Positions 27,627-35,800 are shown, counted from the stretch's first letter. The stretch: DNA of 64,000 nt from Streptomyces sp. JB150 (GCF_011193355.1 NZ_CP049780.1:6726634-6790633), one strand, 5' to 3'. Translations and numbers: made by a program. Notes: generated by a model not told the origin, from the sequence alone.

Positions 27627-28781
27627 TCACTCGGACTGGAAGTCGATGGCGGCCTTGCGGATGGCGTCCCGGTCGAGCAGCGGCGCGCCGTTCCGCTCCT
27701 GGCGCTCGATGAGCCACGGGGTGAAGGCCTCGACGTCGACGAACACACCCGACTCGGTGAGCGCCCAGGCGACCAGGGCCGGCGTCAGCCGGGTGCGGAC
27801 CCGCAGCTCGCGGGAGTTGCCGACGAGTTCGGCGGGCAGCGTCTCGTAGGCCTCGGGGTGGGTCAGCTGGCCGGGCAGCTCGTACGCGAAGGCGTGCGGC
27901 GTGGTCGGACCGGACTGGAAGGCCTCGCCCAGGCCGGCGCCCTTCAGGGCGATCCTGGACAGCTCGGTGAGGTGGGAGAGGTCGAAGCGGGTGTCACCGT
28001 GGATGACCCGCAGCGAGGTGAGCAGCTCCGCCAGCGGGGCGTTGCCGCCGCGCTCGCCGATCCCGCCGACCGTCGCCGAGATCCACTGCGCGCCGGCCCG
28101 GACCGCCGCGAGCGAGTTCGCCACGGCCATGCCCAGCATGTTGTGGGAGTGGATCTCGATCTCCGCACCGTCGATCGCGGTGAGGTCGCCGATCACCTCC
28201 TCCATCTGCCAGGGCGAGAGGTAGGCGACGGTCTCCGCGAGGCGGAACCGGTCCGCGCCGGCCTCGAAGCCCGCGGTGACGTACGGGACGAGCCGCTCCT
28301 TGGGGGTGCGGGCGCCGTCCTCGCCGCTGAAGGTGACGTGGAAACCCCGCTCCTTGGCCTGCTGGATCGCCGAACGGGCGAGCGTGTTCAGGAACTTGGC
28401 GCTGGGCGAGCCGAGCTTCAGCTTGGCGTGCTGCTCGGACGTCGGGATCGAGTACATGATGTGGCGCACGCCCAGCCGCTCGGCCTCGTCGAGCGCCGTG
28501 GCCACCTGCTGGCGGTCCCGCACGACCAGGAGGGTCATGCTGCGCTCGGGGCCGACGGCCTCGTGGGTGGCGAGGACGAGGTCGGCGTCCTTGGAGTTCG
28601 GACCGGACACCATGCCGACCTCGACCAGTTCGATCCCGGTCTTGACCAGCAGCTCCGCGATACGGGCCGCGTCCTTGGGGCCGAACTCGACGCCCGCCAT
28701 GTGCGCGGAGTCCCGCAGGGTGGCGTCGGACAGGCGGGGCAGCCCCGTCACGGGCTCGGACCCCTGCACTGCTGCTGACAT
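27627..28781 (-). CDS. HMGL-like (homocitrate/isopropylmalate synthase family) enzyme
   Basis: 384 residues, DRE-TIM metallolyase. Motifs are LSDATLRDSAH near residue 17-27, EIHSHNMLGMAVANSLAAVRAG with the metal-binding HxH, and GGIGERGGNAPLAEL. It lacks the extended LeuA regulatory domain and matches NifV-type homocitrate synthases in length. It should add acetyl-CoA to a 2-oxo acid, a chain-extending first step, or cleave such a product. ATG 28781 follows GAGGAAGGA. It is the first gene of the ten-gene operon, and shares the 240-bp divergent promoter region with two acyl-CoA-dehydrogenase-like genes. Confidence 0.9.
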   Translation of the reverse strand: MSAAVQGSEPVTGLPRLSDATLRDSAHMAGVEFGPKDAARIAELLVKTGIELVEVGMVSGPNSKDADLVLATHEAVGPERSMTLLVVRDRQQVATALDEAERLGVRHIMYSIPTSEQHAKLKLGSPSAKFLNTLARSAIQQAKERGFHVTFSGEDGARTPKERLVPYVTAGFEAGADRFRLAETVAYLSPWQMEEVIGDLTAIDGAEIEIHSHNMLGMAVANSLAAVRAGAQWISATVGGIGERGGNAPLAELLTSLRVIHGDTRFDLSHLTELSRIALKGAGLGEAFQSGPTTPHAFAYELPGQLTHPEAYETLPAELVGNSRELRVRTRLTPALVAWALTESGVFVDVEAFTPWLIERQERNGAPLLDRDAIRKAAIDFQSE

Positions 28782-29021
28782 TTGCGTTCCTTCCTCGTCG
28801 AATTTCGGTGGAGCGCTGCGGAATATGCTGGCCGACCCTCTGTCAGGGAACAACGACGCCTGTGTCAGAGGATTGTCAAGGAGTGTGGCGCAACGTTATG
28901 GAACGTCGAGAGCGCGAATTTCCCTCGAATCCACCGACAAATTTCTGCCCGATCCGGCCCGCCCGAAAATGGGGCGGCTAGGGTGCGCAGGACCCGATGA
29001 ATTGGGGAGAAGGGAAATCCC
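28782..29021. promoter_or_regulatory. Divergent promoter region of the carrier-protein cluster
   Basis: 240 bp, more AT-rich than its surroundings (GCGCGAATTTCCCTCGAATC). It holds an inverted repeat ACGTT-ATGG-AACGT at 28893-28906 and nearby TGTCAG repeats. It must serve both the leftward ten-gene operon and the rightward acyl-CoA-dehydrogenase-like pair, so any site here would set the whole cluster. Box assignment is uncertain. Confidence 0.45.
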
Positions 29022-30197
29022 ATGGTGATGTCGAATTCCCTCGCCGGTGCCGGTCTCGGCGCCGAAGGGGACGAGCGGTCCGTGGCCGAACGCGTCCGCA
29101 AGCTCGCCGACCGGCTGGTACGGCCGACCGCCCCCGCACGCGACCGCGAGCGCCGCTGGGATCCGGAACTGTTCCGGGAACTCGCCGAGGCCGGTCTCGC
29201 CGGCGCTCTGATACCCCCCGAACTGGGCGGTGCCGGTCTGACCGCCCGGGAGACGTTCGCGCTGCTCGAAGGGCTGGGCGAGGGTGCCCGCGACCCTGGC
29301 CTCGCCCTCGCCGTCACAGTGCACGCGGTCCTCACCGCCGTACCGCTGCGCGCCTTCGGCACCGCGGCGCAGCGGGAGCGCTACCTGCCCGGGATGGCCG
29401 ACGGCAGCCGGCTCGGCGCCCTGTCGCTGCGCCAGACCCAGCACACGGGCCTCGCCCCCACCGTCACCGCCCGGCCCGCCCCGGTGGACGGCGACGGCTG
29501 GGTGCTCACCGGTGAACTCGACCTGGTGGCGGTCGCCCCCGAGGCGCACCACTTCCTGGTCGTCGCCGGGCACGACGGCCGCGGTGGACGCACCGCGTTC
29601 GTGGTCGACCGCGAGACGCCCGGTCTGCAGATCACCGACGCCGGTCCGGCCGCGATGGCCACCTGCCCGTGGGGGCGGCTGGTGCTGCACGGCTGCCCGG
29701 TGCCGGAGACCGCCGTGCTCGGCACCGTCGGCGGCGCCGCCGACGAGGTGGAACCGCTGCTGGCCGGGCTTGACTGGGTGTTCACCGGCGCGCCCTGGCT
29801 GGGGGTCATGCGCGCGCTGACCCGGGACGCCGTCGGCGAGGTTCGCGAGCGTCTGCTCTTCGGGCGGCCGGTCGCCCACGACCAGTCGGCCCGGTTCACG
29901 CTGGCGGACCTCGCGGCCCGCTGTGAACTGGCGGCCGGGCTGCTGTACGGGGCCGCCGAGCGGTTCGACGGCGCCGGCGGGCCCGCGCCCCGGGACGCGG
30001 CCGCCGCCCGGCTGTTCACGGCGAGCGCCGCCCGGGCGGTCACCGAGGAGGCGGCGCGGCTGTCCGGGCCGTTCGCCCTGACCGGCGACCACCTGATCGA
30101 GCGGGCGCACCGCGACGCGCTGTTCTTCGCCGAGACCGGCGGTGGCAGCGGCGTGCTGCGGCCGGTGGTCGCGGCGTCCCTGCTGGGCGTCGGCTGA
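29022..30197 (+). CDS. Acyl-CoA dehydrogenase-fold protein lacking the usual catalytic Glu
   Basis: 391 residues. The three-domain ACAD fold is suggested by AEAGLAGALIPPELGGAGL, GEGARDPGLALAVTVHAVL, SLRQTQHTG and a C-terminal LLYGAAERF/ARLFTASAARAVTEEAA helical domain. In the stretch that normally reads GGYGYTED-P-ER-RDA it has GPFALTGDHLIERAHRDA, with Gly at the position of the usual catalytic Glu. The first half is also divergent. It could be an ACAD-type flavin monooxygenase or a partner of the next gene. ATG follows GAGAAGGGA. Divergent from the carrier operon. Confidence 0.82.
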   Translation: MVMSNSLAGAGLGAEGDERSVAERVRKLADRLVRPTAPARDRERRWDPELFRELAEAGLAGALIPPELGGAGLTARETFALLEGLGEGARDPGLALAVTVHAVLTAVPLRAFGTAAQRERYLPGMADGSRLGALSLRQTQHTGLAPTVTARPAPVDGDGWVLTGELDLVAVAPEAHHFLVVAGHDGRGGRTAFVVDRETPGLQITDAGPAAMATCPWGRLVLHGCPVPETAVLGTVGGAADEVEPLLAGLDWVFTGAPWLGVMRALTRDAVGEVRERLLFGRPVAHDQSARFTLADLAARCELAAGLLYGAAERFDGAGGPAPRDAAAARLFTASAARAVTEEAARLSGPFALTGDHLIERAHRDALFFAETGGGSGVLRPVVAASLLGVG

Positions 30198-30212
30198 GCA
30201 TGCCGTCCGGAC

Positions 30213-30251
30213 CTCGGCTGAACGTGACTTCCTGAACTCGGCTGAACGTGA
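30213..30251. repeat. Perfect 15-bp direct repeat between the two ACAD-like genes
   Basis: CTCGGCTGAACGTGA occurs at 30213-30227 and again at 30237-30251, 24 bp apart, within the 68-bp gap. The second copy runs into the ribosome binding site (GTGAGGAG) of the next gene. Confidence 0.8.
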
Positions 30252-30265
30252 GGAGTGCAACCGAC

Positions 30266-31501
30266 ATGACCGGCACCCAGCGTGGCACCGGCACCGCACC
30301 GAGCTTCCCGGGCGTGGCCGCCCGGGCCCACGAGACCGACGCGGCCGGCCGGATCCATCCGGCCAGCTGGCAGGAGACCGCCGACAGCGGCTACCTGAGA
30401 ATGTTCCACGCCCCCGAACTGGGCGGCACCGGCGCCGATGTCCTCGCCCAGCTGGAGGCCATGGAATCCCTGGCCCGGGCCTGCCCGGCCACCTACTGGA
30501 CGGCCACCGTCTCGGCGCTGCTGTGCGCCAAGCTCATCGCCCGCTACAGCCCCGCGAGCGAACACGCCCGGCTGCTGGAGCCGGTGCTGTCCGGGGAGAA
30601 GCTGGCCTGCTTCGCGATCGTGGAGCGCGGCGCGGGCAGCGACGCGGCCACCCTGCAGACCCTGGTGCGCCCGGCGGGGGCACCGGGGGAGGGGTACCTG
30701 ATCAGCGGCGAGAAGAGCAGGATCGCCAACGCCGCCGAGGCCGATGTGGCGGTCACGGTCGTCAGGCGCCACCGGCCCGCCGAGGAGGGCGGCCCGGAGT
30801 GGTGCCTGGCCTTCGTGGACCTGCACGGGCCCGGGGTGCGCCGTTACGACATCCCGCGGATGGGCCTGCGCGGCATGCCGTGGGGCGGCATCGTCTTCAC
30901 CGACGCCCATGTCGCCGAGACCGACGTCGTGCCGGTGCCGTTCGGCGAGCTGGGCGGGGAGCTGTCCGAGAGCATGGCGTGGGGCTGGCTGCTGATCGCC
31001 GTCGCGGCCGTCGGCATCGCCGAGTCCGCGCTGGACGCCTCGGTGCGGCACGCCCGCGAGCGGGTCTCCTTCGGCCGTCCGCTGATGCACATGGAGGGCG
31101 TCCAGGCCCAGCTCGCCGACGCCCGCGTACGGATCGACGCGGCCCGGTCACTGGCCCGGCGGGCCCTGGTCGAGAAGGCGGCCGGCCGGCCCGCCCGGGA
31201 CCTGATCGCCATGCTGAAAATCTACGCCACCGAGATGGCCGTGGACGTCACCGCCACGGCCGTGCAGATCCACGGGGCGAGCGGGGTGACCCAGGGCCAT
31301 GAGGTCGAACGCCTCTACCGGGACGCGCAGATGAACGTCATCGGCGGCTTCACCTCCAACCGCCTGCGCGAGGTGGTCGCCGAAGGGCTGGGGCTGGGGC
31401 CGGCGGTCTACAGCCCCTTCGACTGGCTGAGGCCGACCGGGCTCGGCAAGGACCCGGTGGGCCTCGACGGGCTCCGGGAGCCGGTCGGCTCCCCGTCCTG
31501 A
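30266..31501 (+). CDS. Second acyl-CoA dehydrogenase-fold protein
   Basis: 411 residues. ACAD features are clearer here: IVERGAGSDAATL, ISGEKSRIANAAEADVAVTV, RHARERVSFGRPLMHMEGVQAQLADA and LKIYATEMAVDVTATAVQIHGASG. The terminal motif reads GASGVTQGHEVERLYRDAQ; by alignment to GGYGYTED, the catalytic Glu position is Gln. It may still bind FAD and oxidise a CoA thioester or do an oxygenase reaction; it is not certain. ATG 30266 follows GTGAGGAG. It ends at the strong terminator 31581-31613. Confidence 0.87.
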   Translation: MTGTQRGTGTAPSFPGVAARAHETDAAGRIHPASWQETADSGYLRMFHAPELGGTGADVLAQLEAMESLARACPATYWTATVSALLCAKLIARYSPASEHARLLEPVLSGEKLACFAIVERGAGSDAATLQTLVRPAGAPGEGYLISGEKSRIANAAEADVAVTVVRRHRPAEEGGPEWCLAFVDLHGPGVRRYDIPRMGLRGMPWGGIVFTDAHVAETDVVPVPFGELGGELSESMAWGWLLIAVAAVGIAESALDASVRHARERVSFGRPLMHMEGVQAQLADARVRIDAARSLARRALVEKAAGRPARDLIAMLKIYATEMAVDVTATAVQIHGASGVTQGHEVERLYRDAQMNVIGGFTSNRLREVVAEGLGLGPAVYSPFDWLRPTGLGKDPVGLDGLREPVGSPS

Positions 31502-31580
31502 CCCTCCGGCCCCCGGTGCCGGGCGATGGCGCGGGCCGCCCCGCCGCCGCCCGGCACGGGAGGCCGTTCGACCCGGCGCA

Positions 31581-31613
31581 CGACGGACGGGCCCGCCTCG
31601 GGCCCGTCCGTCG
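31581..31613. terminator. Terminator hairpin after the ACAD-like pair
   Basis: Perfect 14-bp stem CGACGGACGGGCCC/GGGCCCGTCCGTCG with a 5-nt loop, 79 nt after the stop. It also lies 157 nt beyond the response regulator stop on the other strand. Confidence 0.85.
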
Positions 31614-31700
31614 TCTGTGCGTGCGTCTGTGCCTGTGCGTGTGTTTCGTGCGTGCGTGGGTGTACGTGAGTCATGAGTACGTGCGTTGTGCGGGACGCGG
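31614..31700. repeat. GT-rich low-complexity tract
   Basis: Alternating GTGCGTGC/TGTGCCTGTGCGTGTGTTTCG sequence just after the terminator hairpin, unusually poor in GC-balanced content for this DNA. No gene seen. Confidence 0.6.
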
Positions 31701-31770
31701 GGTCCGCGGGCGGCCGGTCAGTCGTGCGCGGGGCGGCGATGCACAGTGCACGGGGGTCGGGAGCGGAACG

Positions 31771-32556
31771 TCAGCCGTGGCCGATGCGGTAGCCGACACC
31801 CCTGACCGTGATGATCCAGCCGGGGGCGCCCAGTTTCGCCCGCAGGCTGCTCACATGGGTGTCGATGGTCCGGCTGGAATCCGTCCACTGCGTGTCCCAG
31901 ACCCGGGCCATCAATTCCCGGCGGGAGATGACACTTTCCGGATTCGCGGCCAGCAGGTGCAGCAACTCGAATTCCTTGGCGGTGAGATTCACCGGCTCGT
32001 CGTGCACCCGGACCTCCCGGGTCCGGCCGTCGATATGGAGTGGCCCGCGCGTGATGGTGCGGGCTGATTCCGGCTGCGGATAGACCCGCCGCAGTAATGC
32101 CTCTATACGGGCCGTCATCTCCCGCACACCGCAGGAGGCGACGACGCAGTCGTCCGCGCCCGCCTGCAGGGCGAGCACCCGGTCCACCTCGTCCGCGTCG
32201 CGGGCGGTGACGGAGATGATCGGCTTGTTCCCGGCCGCCCTCATCCGCCGGCACACTTCCAGGCCGTCGATGTCCGGAAGGCTCAGGTCGAGCAGGACCA
32301 GATCGGCGTTCCGATGGGACTTCAGCGCGGCCGCGCCGGTGTCCACGCAGTGCGCCACGTATCCGTGTCGGCGCAGCTCGGAGACGCGTGCCTCCGCGGC
32401 GGTGGGATCGTCCTCGACCACCAGGACGCGGATCGTGCCGATCTCGCTCAGTCGGGTGAAGTGTGCGCGGGCCGCCGGCGGCGGGACGCGCACCACAGTG
32501 AAGTCTCTCGTCCGTGCGGTGATACCCCCAGCTGCCTCTGTGGCATGCAGTGTCAT
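31771..32556 (-). CDS. Atypical OmpR-type response regulator (orphan)
   Basis: 261 residues. A receiver domain starts near residue 43 (RVLVVEDDPTAAEARVSEL) and has the phosphorylation-site block DLVLLDLSLPDIDG. The conserved Lys of the KPF turn is missing; that place reads DDCVVASCGVREM. The C-terminal winged helix is complete (NLTAKEFELLHLLAANPESVISRRELMARVW, TVRGVGYRIG). No histidine kinase adjoins it, so it resembles the ligand-sensing orphan regulators of antibiotic clusters such as JadR1. ATG 32556 has GGGGAG close by. It lies between the carrier cluster and the ScbR/AfsA pair and is a likely cluster regulator. Confidence 0.9.
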   Translation of the reverse strand: MTLHATEAAGGITARTRDFTVVRVPPPAARAHFTRLSEIGTIRVLVVEDDPTAAEARVSELRRHGYVAHCVDTGAAALKSHRNADLVLLDLSLPDIDGLEVCRRMRAAGNKPIISVTARDADEVDRVLALQAGADDCVVASCGVREMTARIEALLRRVYPQPESARTITRGPLHIDGRTREVRVHDEPVNLTAKEFELLHLLAANPESVISRRELMARVWDTQWTDSSRTIDTHVSSLRAKLGAPGWIITVRGVGYRIGHG

Positions 32557-32807
32557 CGCTCCCCCTATCGCCTGCGCCACCTAAAGAAACACACGTCCTG
32601 TTTTTTGTACAGCCGGAAACGAGCGCCAAGAGTCAGGCAAAACAGGGCAAACTACCGCTACAGCACGGCAGTCTTGAAGGAAACTTGACATCGAGACCAC
32701 TACTTGAGATGCGTGATCTTCAAGGAAACCGAACGCTGTGTAAACAGAACCTGTCATGTCCACCGAGAGTTGCGGCTCCGTAAGGGAATAATGCATTCCG
32801 TATTTCT
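32557..32807. promoter_or_regulatory. AT-rich promoter region of the response regulator
   Basis: 251 bp with GTTTTTTGTACA, GGCAAAACAGGGCAAAC and GTAAACAGAA tracts, much more AT-rich than the rest of the window. The near-repeats TTGAAGGAAAC (about 32674) and TTCAAGGAAAC (about 32720) may be operator halves. No clear small ORF. Confidence 0.45.
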
Positions 32808-32845
32808 GGCCGCCCCGGACGGCCGAGCGGCCGTCCGGGGCGGCC
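32808..32845. terminator. Terminator hairpin after the TetR/ScbR-like gene
   Basis: Perfect 17-bp inverted repeat GGCCGCCCCGGACGGCC and complement with a 4-nt loop, 74 nt beyond the TetR gene stop on the minus strand. It is followed on that strand by an AT-rich stretch. Confidence 0.88.
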
Positions 32846-32919
32846 CGCTCGTTGCCCATGTCTTCCAAAACGCAAAGACTCCGGGTGGTGAGCCCGGAGT
32901 CAGGATGTCCGTCCCGGTG

Positions 32920-33540
32920 TCACGCCAGCAGTCGCTCGGCCCGGTAGGGGGACATGTCGATCTTGGCCAGTACGCCGGGGCTGACGATGCTGGGCAGCAG
33001 CATCTGATAGAGGGACGACACCTCCTCCGTGAGGTCGAGTGCCTCCCCGAGGCTCTCCGTCAGCAACTGGACGCCGGTCCAGGAGCCCACGACGGCACGG
33101 GAGACGGCGGACGGGCTGGCGTGCTGGAGCAGTTCGCCGCGCTTCTGGGCCTCGGTGAGCAGGTCACGCCCCACGCTCACCCAGTCCCCCCAGCGTGTTC
33201 CGAACAGCCGGCGCGCCTTGGGGTCGACGGAGAGCCGGATGGCCGCGCGCAGTATCGGCTCCCGGGGCACCCGGTAGGCGAGGACGAGACCCAGGTCCAC
33301 CCACTCCTGCATCTTGAACTGCTGTGGGGTGATGCCCTCGAGGGTCACGGCCTCGTCCAGCACCGCCCGCGCCATGTCTTCCTTGGAAGCGAAATGGAAG
33401 TACAGGGCGCCGCGTGTCAGGCCCGTGCGTTCGACGAGCGCGGCGATGGTCGCGGCGTCGTACCCGACTTCGTTGAAGAGACCGGCCATTGACTCAAGAA
33501 TGTGCTTGCGAGTGCGAATCGCACGATCCTGCCTCACCAT
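32920..33540 (-). CDS. TetR-family butyrolactone receptor-like repressor (ScbR/ArpA type)
   Basis: 206 residues. N-terminal HTH RTRKHILESMAGLFNEVGYDAATIAALVERTGLTRGALYFHFASKEDMARAVLDE is typical of ArpA/ScbR. The rest (LGLVLAYRVPREPILRAAIRLS, RFGTRWGDWV-like FGTRWGDWVSVGRDLLTEAQKRGEL) matches the gamma-butyrolactone receptor family, with a Trp in the ligand pocket region. ATG 33540 follows GGGAGGT. It is divergent from an AfsA-type gene across 137 bp, the usual scbR-scbA arrangement. It should repress nearby genes until a butyrolactone is bound. Pseudo-receptors of this fold bind antibiotics instead. Confidence 0.9.
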   Translation of the reverse strand: MVRQDRAIRTRKHILESMAGLFNEVGYDAATIAALVERTGLTRGALYFHFASKEDMARAVLDEAVTLEGITPQQFKMQEWVDLGLVLAYRVPREPILRAAIRLSVDPKARRLFGTRWGDWVSVGRDLLTEAQKRGELLQHASPSAVSRAVVGSWTGVQLLTESLGEALDLTEEVSSLYQMLLPSIVSPGVLAKIDMSPYRAERLLA

Positions 33541-33597
33541 GACGCACCTCCCGCCCGCTTGATTCCCCGCAGTTGAACTCTCACAAAAGCCCCTTGC

Positions 33598-33622
33598 AAG
33601 TGACTGAAGAGTCGGTATGTTA
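33598..33622. promoter_or_regulatory. Candidate autoregulatory element (ARE) for the ScbR-like repressor
   Basis: GTGACTGAAGAGTCGGTATGTT on the + strand; its reverse complement begins AACATACCGACTC, which fits the AACATACCG half-site seen in ScbR/ArpA operators. It lies in the divergent scbR/afsA intergenic region, 55 nt upstream of the AfsA start. Confidence 0.5.
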
Positions 33623-33677
33623 TCAATCTGCGGCACAGCGAACAGACGTCCGAGTAACGGTTCAACCGGGGGAAGCC

Positions 33678-34589
33678 TTGCCCAGGACCACTCAGCCCTC
33701 CCATGCCCACCGCGACGACGCCGGCACCTCCCTTCCGGCACGGTTGGGCGAGTACACCCATCTCCGGCACGACGAGTCGGTCCTCGTGCGGGACTGGCGT
33801 CAGGAGAGCGCCAACGCCTTCACCGTCCGGGTCCAGTGGCCCGCCCGCGGCGGTGCCCACCCGTACGACCCCCGGTTGCTGACGCAGACCATCCGTCAGT
33901 CCGGCCTCCTCGTCGCGCACGCGGCGTACGACGTCCCGACGCGGCATCAGACCCTGCTCAACACGCTGAACATCACGGTGGAACCCGGTTTCGAGGCGCG
34001 GGCCGGCGCCGACCTCCAGGTGGACGTCGCCGTCACCCGGACCGGCGGGCGCGCCGCCAGCCTCGGCATGGAGTTCCGCATCCGGCGGGGCGAGGAGACG
34101 GTGTGCCTGGCCGACACCGAGTTCGGCTGGGTGTCGCCCGTGGCGTACCGCAGGCTGCGCGGCCGTATGTTCCACGACTGCGACTGGGGCAGGTGGCCGC
34201 TCCCGCGGCCCGTCGCCCCGGACCTGGTCGGCAGACGCGAGGACAACGACGTACTCCTCACCCCCGGCGGTGCCGGGAGCCGCTGGCGGCTGCGCTGCGA
34301 CATCTCGAACATCCTCCTCTTCGACCACCCGGTCGACCACGTGCCGGGCCTGGTGCTGCTCGAAGCCGCCGAGCAGGCGGCACGGGCCGCCTCCGGCTCC
34401 CAGCCCGTCGAGATCACCGACCTGAGCATCAGCTTCCAGCGGTATGTGGAGTTCGACGAGCCCTGCCTGATCCAGGCCCAGCCGCTGCCCACGCTGCTGC
34501 CCGGCTGGCTCGCCTTCGAGATCACCGGCTCACAGCGCGACCAGCCCGCCTTCCGGGCCCGCCTGCGCGGCCTGCGGCACCGGGCATAG
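33678..34589 (+). CDS. AfsA/ScbA-family butyrolactone autoregulator biosynthesis protein
   Basis: 303 residues containing two AfsA hot-dog repeats. The first has LLTQTIRQSGLLVAHAAYDVP and DLQVDVAVTR. The second has LLFDHPVDHVPGLVLLEAAEQAARAA and PVEITDLSISFQRYVEFDEPC, with the DHPxDHxPG active-site signature. AfsA-type enzymes join a beta-keto acyl group to dihydroxyacetone phosphate to start butyrolactone (or butenolide/furan) signal synthesis. I chose TTG 33678, which has GGGGGA 4 nt upstream, because no ATG or GTG fits the family's N-terminus. Divergent from the ScbR-like gene. Confidence 0.92.
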   Translation: MPRTTQPSHAHRDDAGTSLPARLGEYTHLRHDESVLVRDWRQESANAFTVRVQWPARGGAHPYDPRLLTQTIRQSGLLVAHAAYDVPTRHQTLLNTLNITVEPGFEARAGADLQVDVAVTRTGGRAASLGMEFRIRRGEETVCLADTEFGWVSPVAYRRLRGRMFHDCDWGRWPLPRPVAPDLVGRREDNDVLLTPGGAGSRWRLRCDISNILLFDHPVDHVPGLVLLEAAEQAARAASGSQPVEITDLSISFQRYVEFDEPCLIQAQPLPTLLPGWLAFEITGSQRDQPAFRARLRGLRHRA

Positions 34590-34743
34590 CACGCACCGGT
34601 CACCCGGCGGCGCACCCCGACTCCCAGAAGTCGAGCCCCCGCCGCCGGGCCACCGACCGCACATACGGCAGAGCGCCCCGGCCGGACGACCGGCAGACGA
34701 CCACCGGCCGGAAGAGGGGCAAGGCGGACACGGCCGGCCCTCC

Positions 34744-35718
34744 TCAGATCACCTTCAGCCGCACCAGCACCCCCAGCGTCAGCGCCCCCGGCAGCAGTGG
34801 CAGCCACACCGTGAGAATGCGGAAGGCCAGTACCACCGCCGTCGCCACCGCGGCCGGTCCGCCCGCTGCCACCAGGGCCACGATCAGCGCGGCCTCGACC
34901 GAGCCGACCCCGCCCGGCGTGGGGATCAGCGCGACGGCGACCGTCGCCGCCAGATACGCGACCGCCATGTGCCACGGCGACACCCCCAGCCCCAGCGCCC
35001 GCCCCACCGCGACCAGGACGGACGCCTGCAGCGCGGGAAAGGCGAACGAGCCGCCCCACAGCGCGAACGCCCGCGCCGGCCGGCGGTGGACCGAGCGGGC
35101 CTCGCCGAGCGCGGTGCGCAGGAACGAACCCACGGACGCCCGCAGCCGCCGTACGCACAGCAGGGCCGCCACCACCCCGACGGCCACCGCGCCGGTCACG
35201 AGCAACAGCGGCCCGGCGGCCCCCGCGGGCAGCAGCGGCCCGAGCCGCAGCGCCCCCGGGAAGGCGAGCAGCAGGGCGGCCAGCAGCCCCACCCGGCCGA
35301 CGCCCTCCGCCAGCAGGTAGAGCGCCAGCGCGGCGGAGGAGCGGGCGAGCGGCAGCCCGCACACCGTCATGAACCGCAGATTCACCGCGCTCGCGCCCAG
35401 CCCGCCGGGCAGCAGATGGTTGGCCGCGCCCGCCGCGAACTGGGTGGCGAGCAAGCGGCACGCGGGCAGCCGCTCGACGACCGCGCCCTGCCGGGTGAGG
35501 GCCGCCGCCACCCAGGTCAGACACGTCGCGCCGGCGGCCGCCAGCAGCCAGGCCGGCCGGGCCGTCGCCAGGTGCCCGAACCCCTCGGCGAGCACCTCCC
35601 GGTGGCGCACCGCCGCCACGGCGACCAACGCGAGCGGAAGCAGGCACACAGCCGTGCGGAGCGGGACGCGCCGGGGGAGCCGTAGTGGGACGCGCCGGGG
35701 GAGCCGTATCGCTGTCAC
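34744..35718 (-). CDS. YbhN/UPF0104-type (LPG synthase TM-domain) membrane protein
   Basis: 324 residues with about eight hydrophobic segments. Motifs FAAGAANHLLPGGLGASAVNLRFM and LIPTPGGVGSVEAALI are the two signature loops of the lysylphosphatidylglycerol synthase/flippase-like TM family. The N-terminus repeats LPRRVPLR twice in tandem (24-bp DNA duplication). Start is GTG 35718. It may flip or move a lipid-linked compound; nothing nearby says which. The gap 34590-34743 contains no gene. Confidence 0.88.
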   Translation of the reverse strand: MTAIRLPRRVPLRLPRRVPLRTAVCLLPLALVAVAAVRHREVLAEGFGHLATARPAWLLAAAGATCLTWVAAALTRQGAVVERLPACRLLATQFAAGAANHLLPGGLGASAVNLRFMTVCGLPLARSSAALALYLLAEGVGRVGLLAALLLAFPGALRLGPLLPAGAAGPLLLVTGAVAVGVVAALLCVRRLRASVGSFLRTALGEARSVHRRPARAFALWGGSFAFPALQASVLVAVGRALGLGVSPWHMAVAYLAATVAVALIPTPGGVGSVEAALIVALVAAGGPAAVATAVVLAFRILTVWLPLLPGALTLGVLVRLKVI

Positions 35719-35800
35719 ACCCGCAGAGAGTCGCCGCGCCGCCCCAACCGGGGGTTGCGCACGCGGGGACGCCGGATGACGGACACCCGACCGGCGACCC

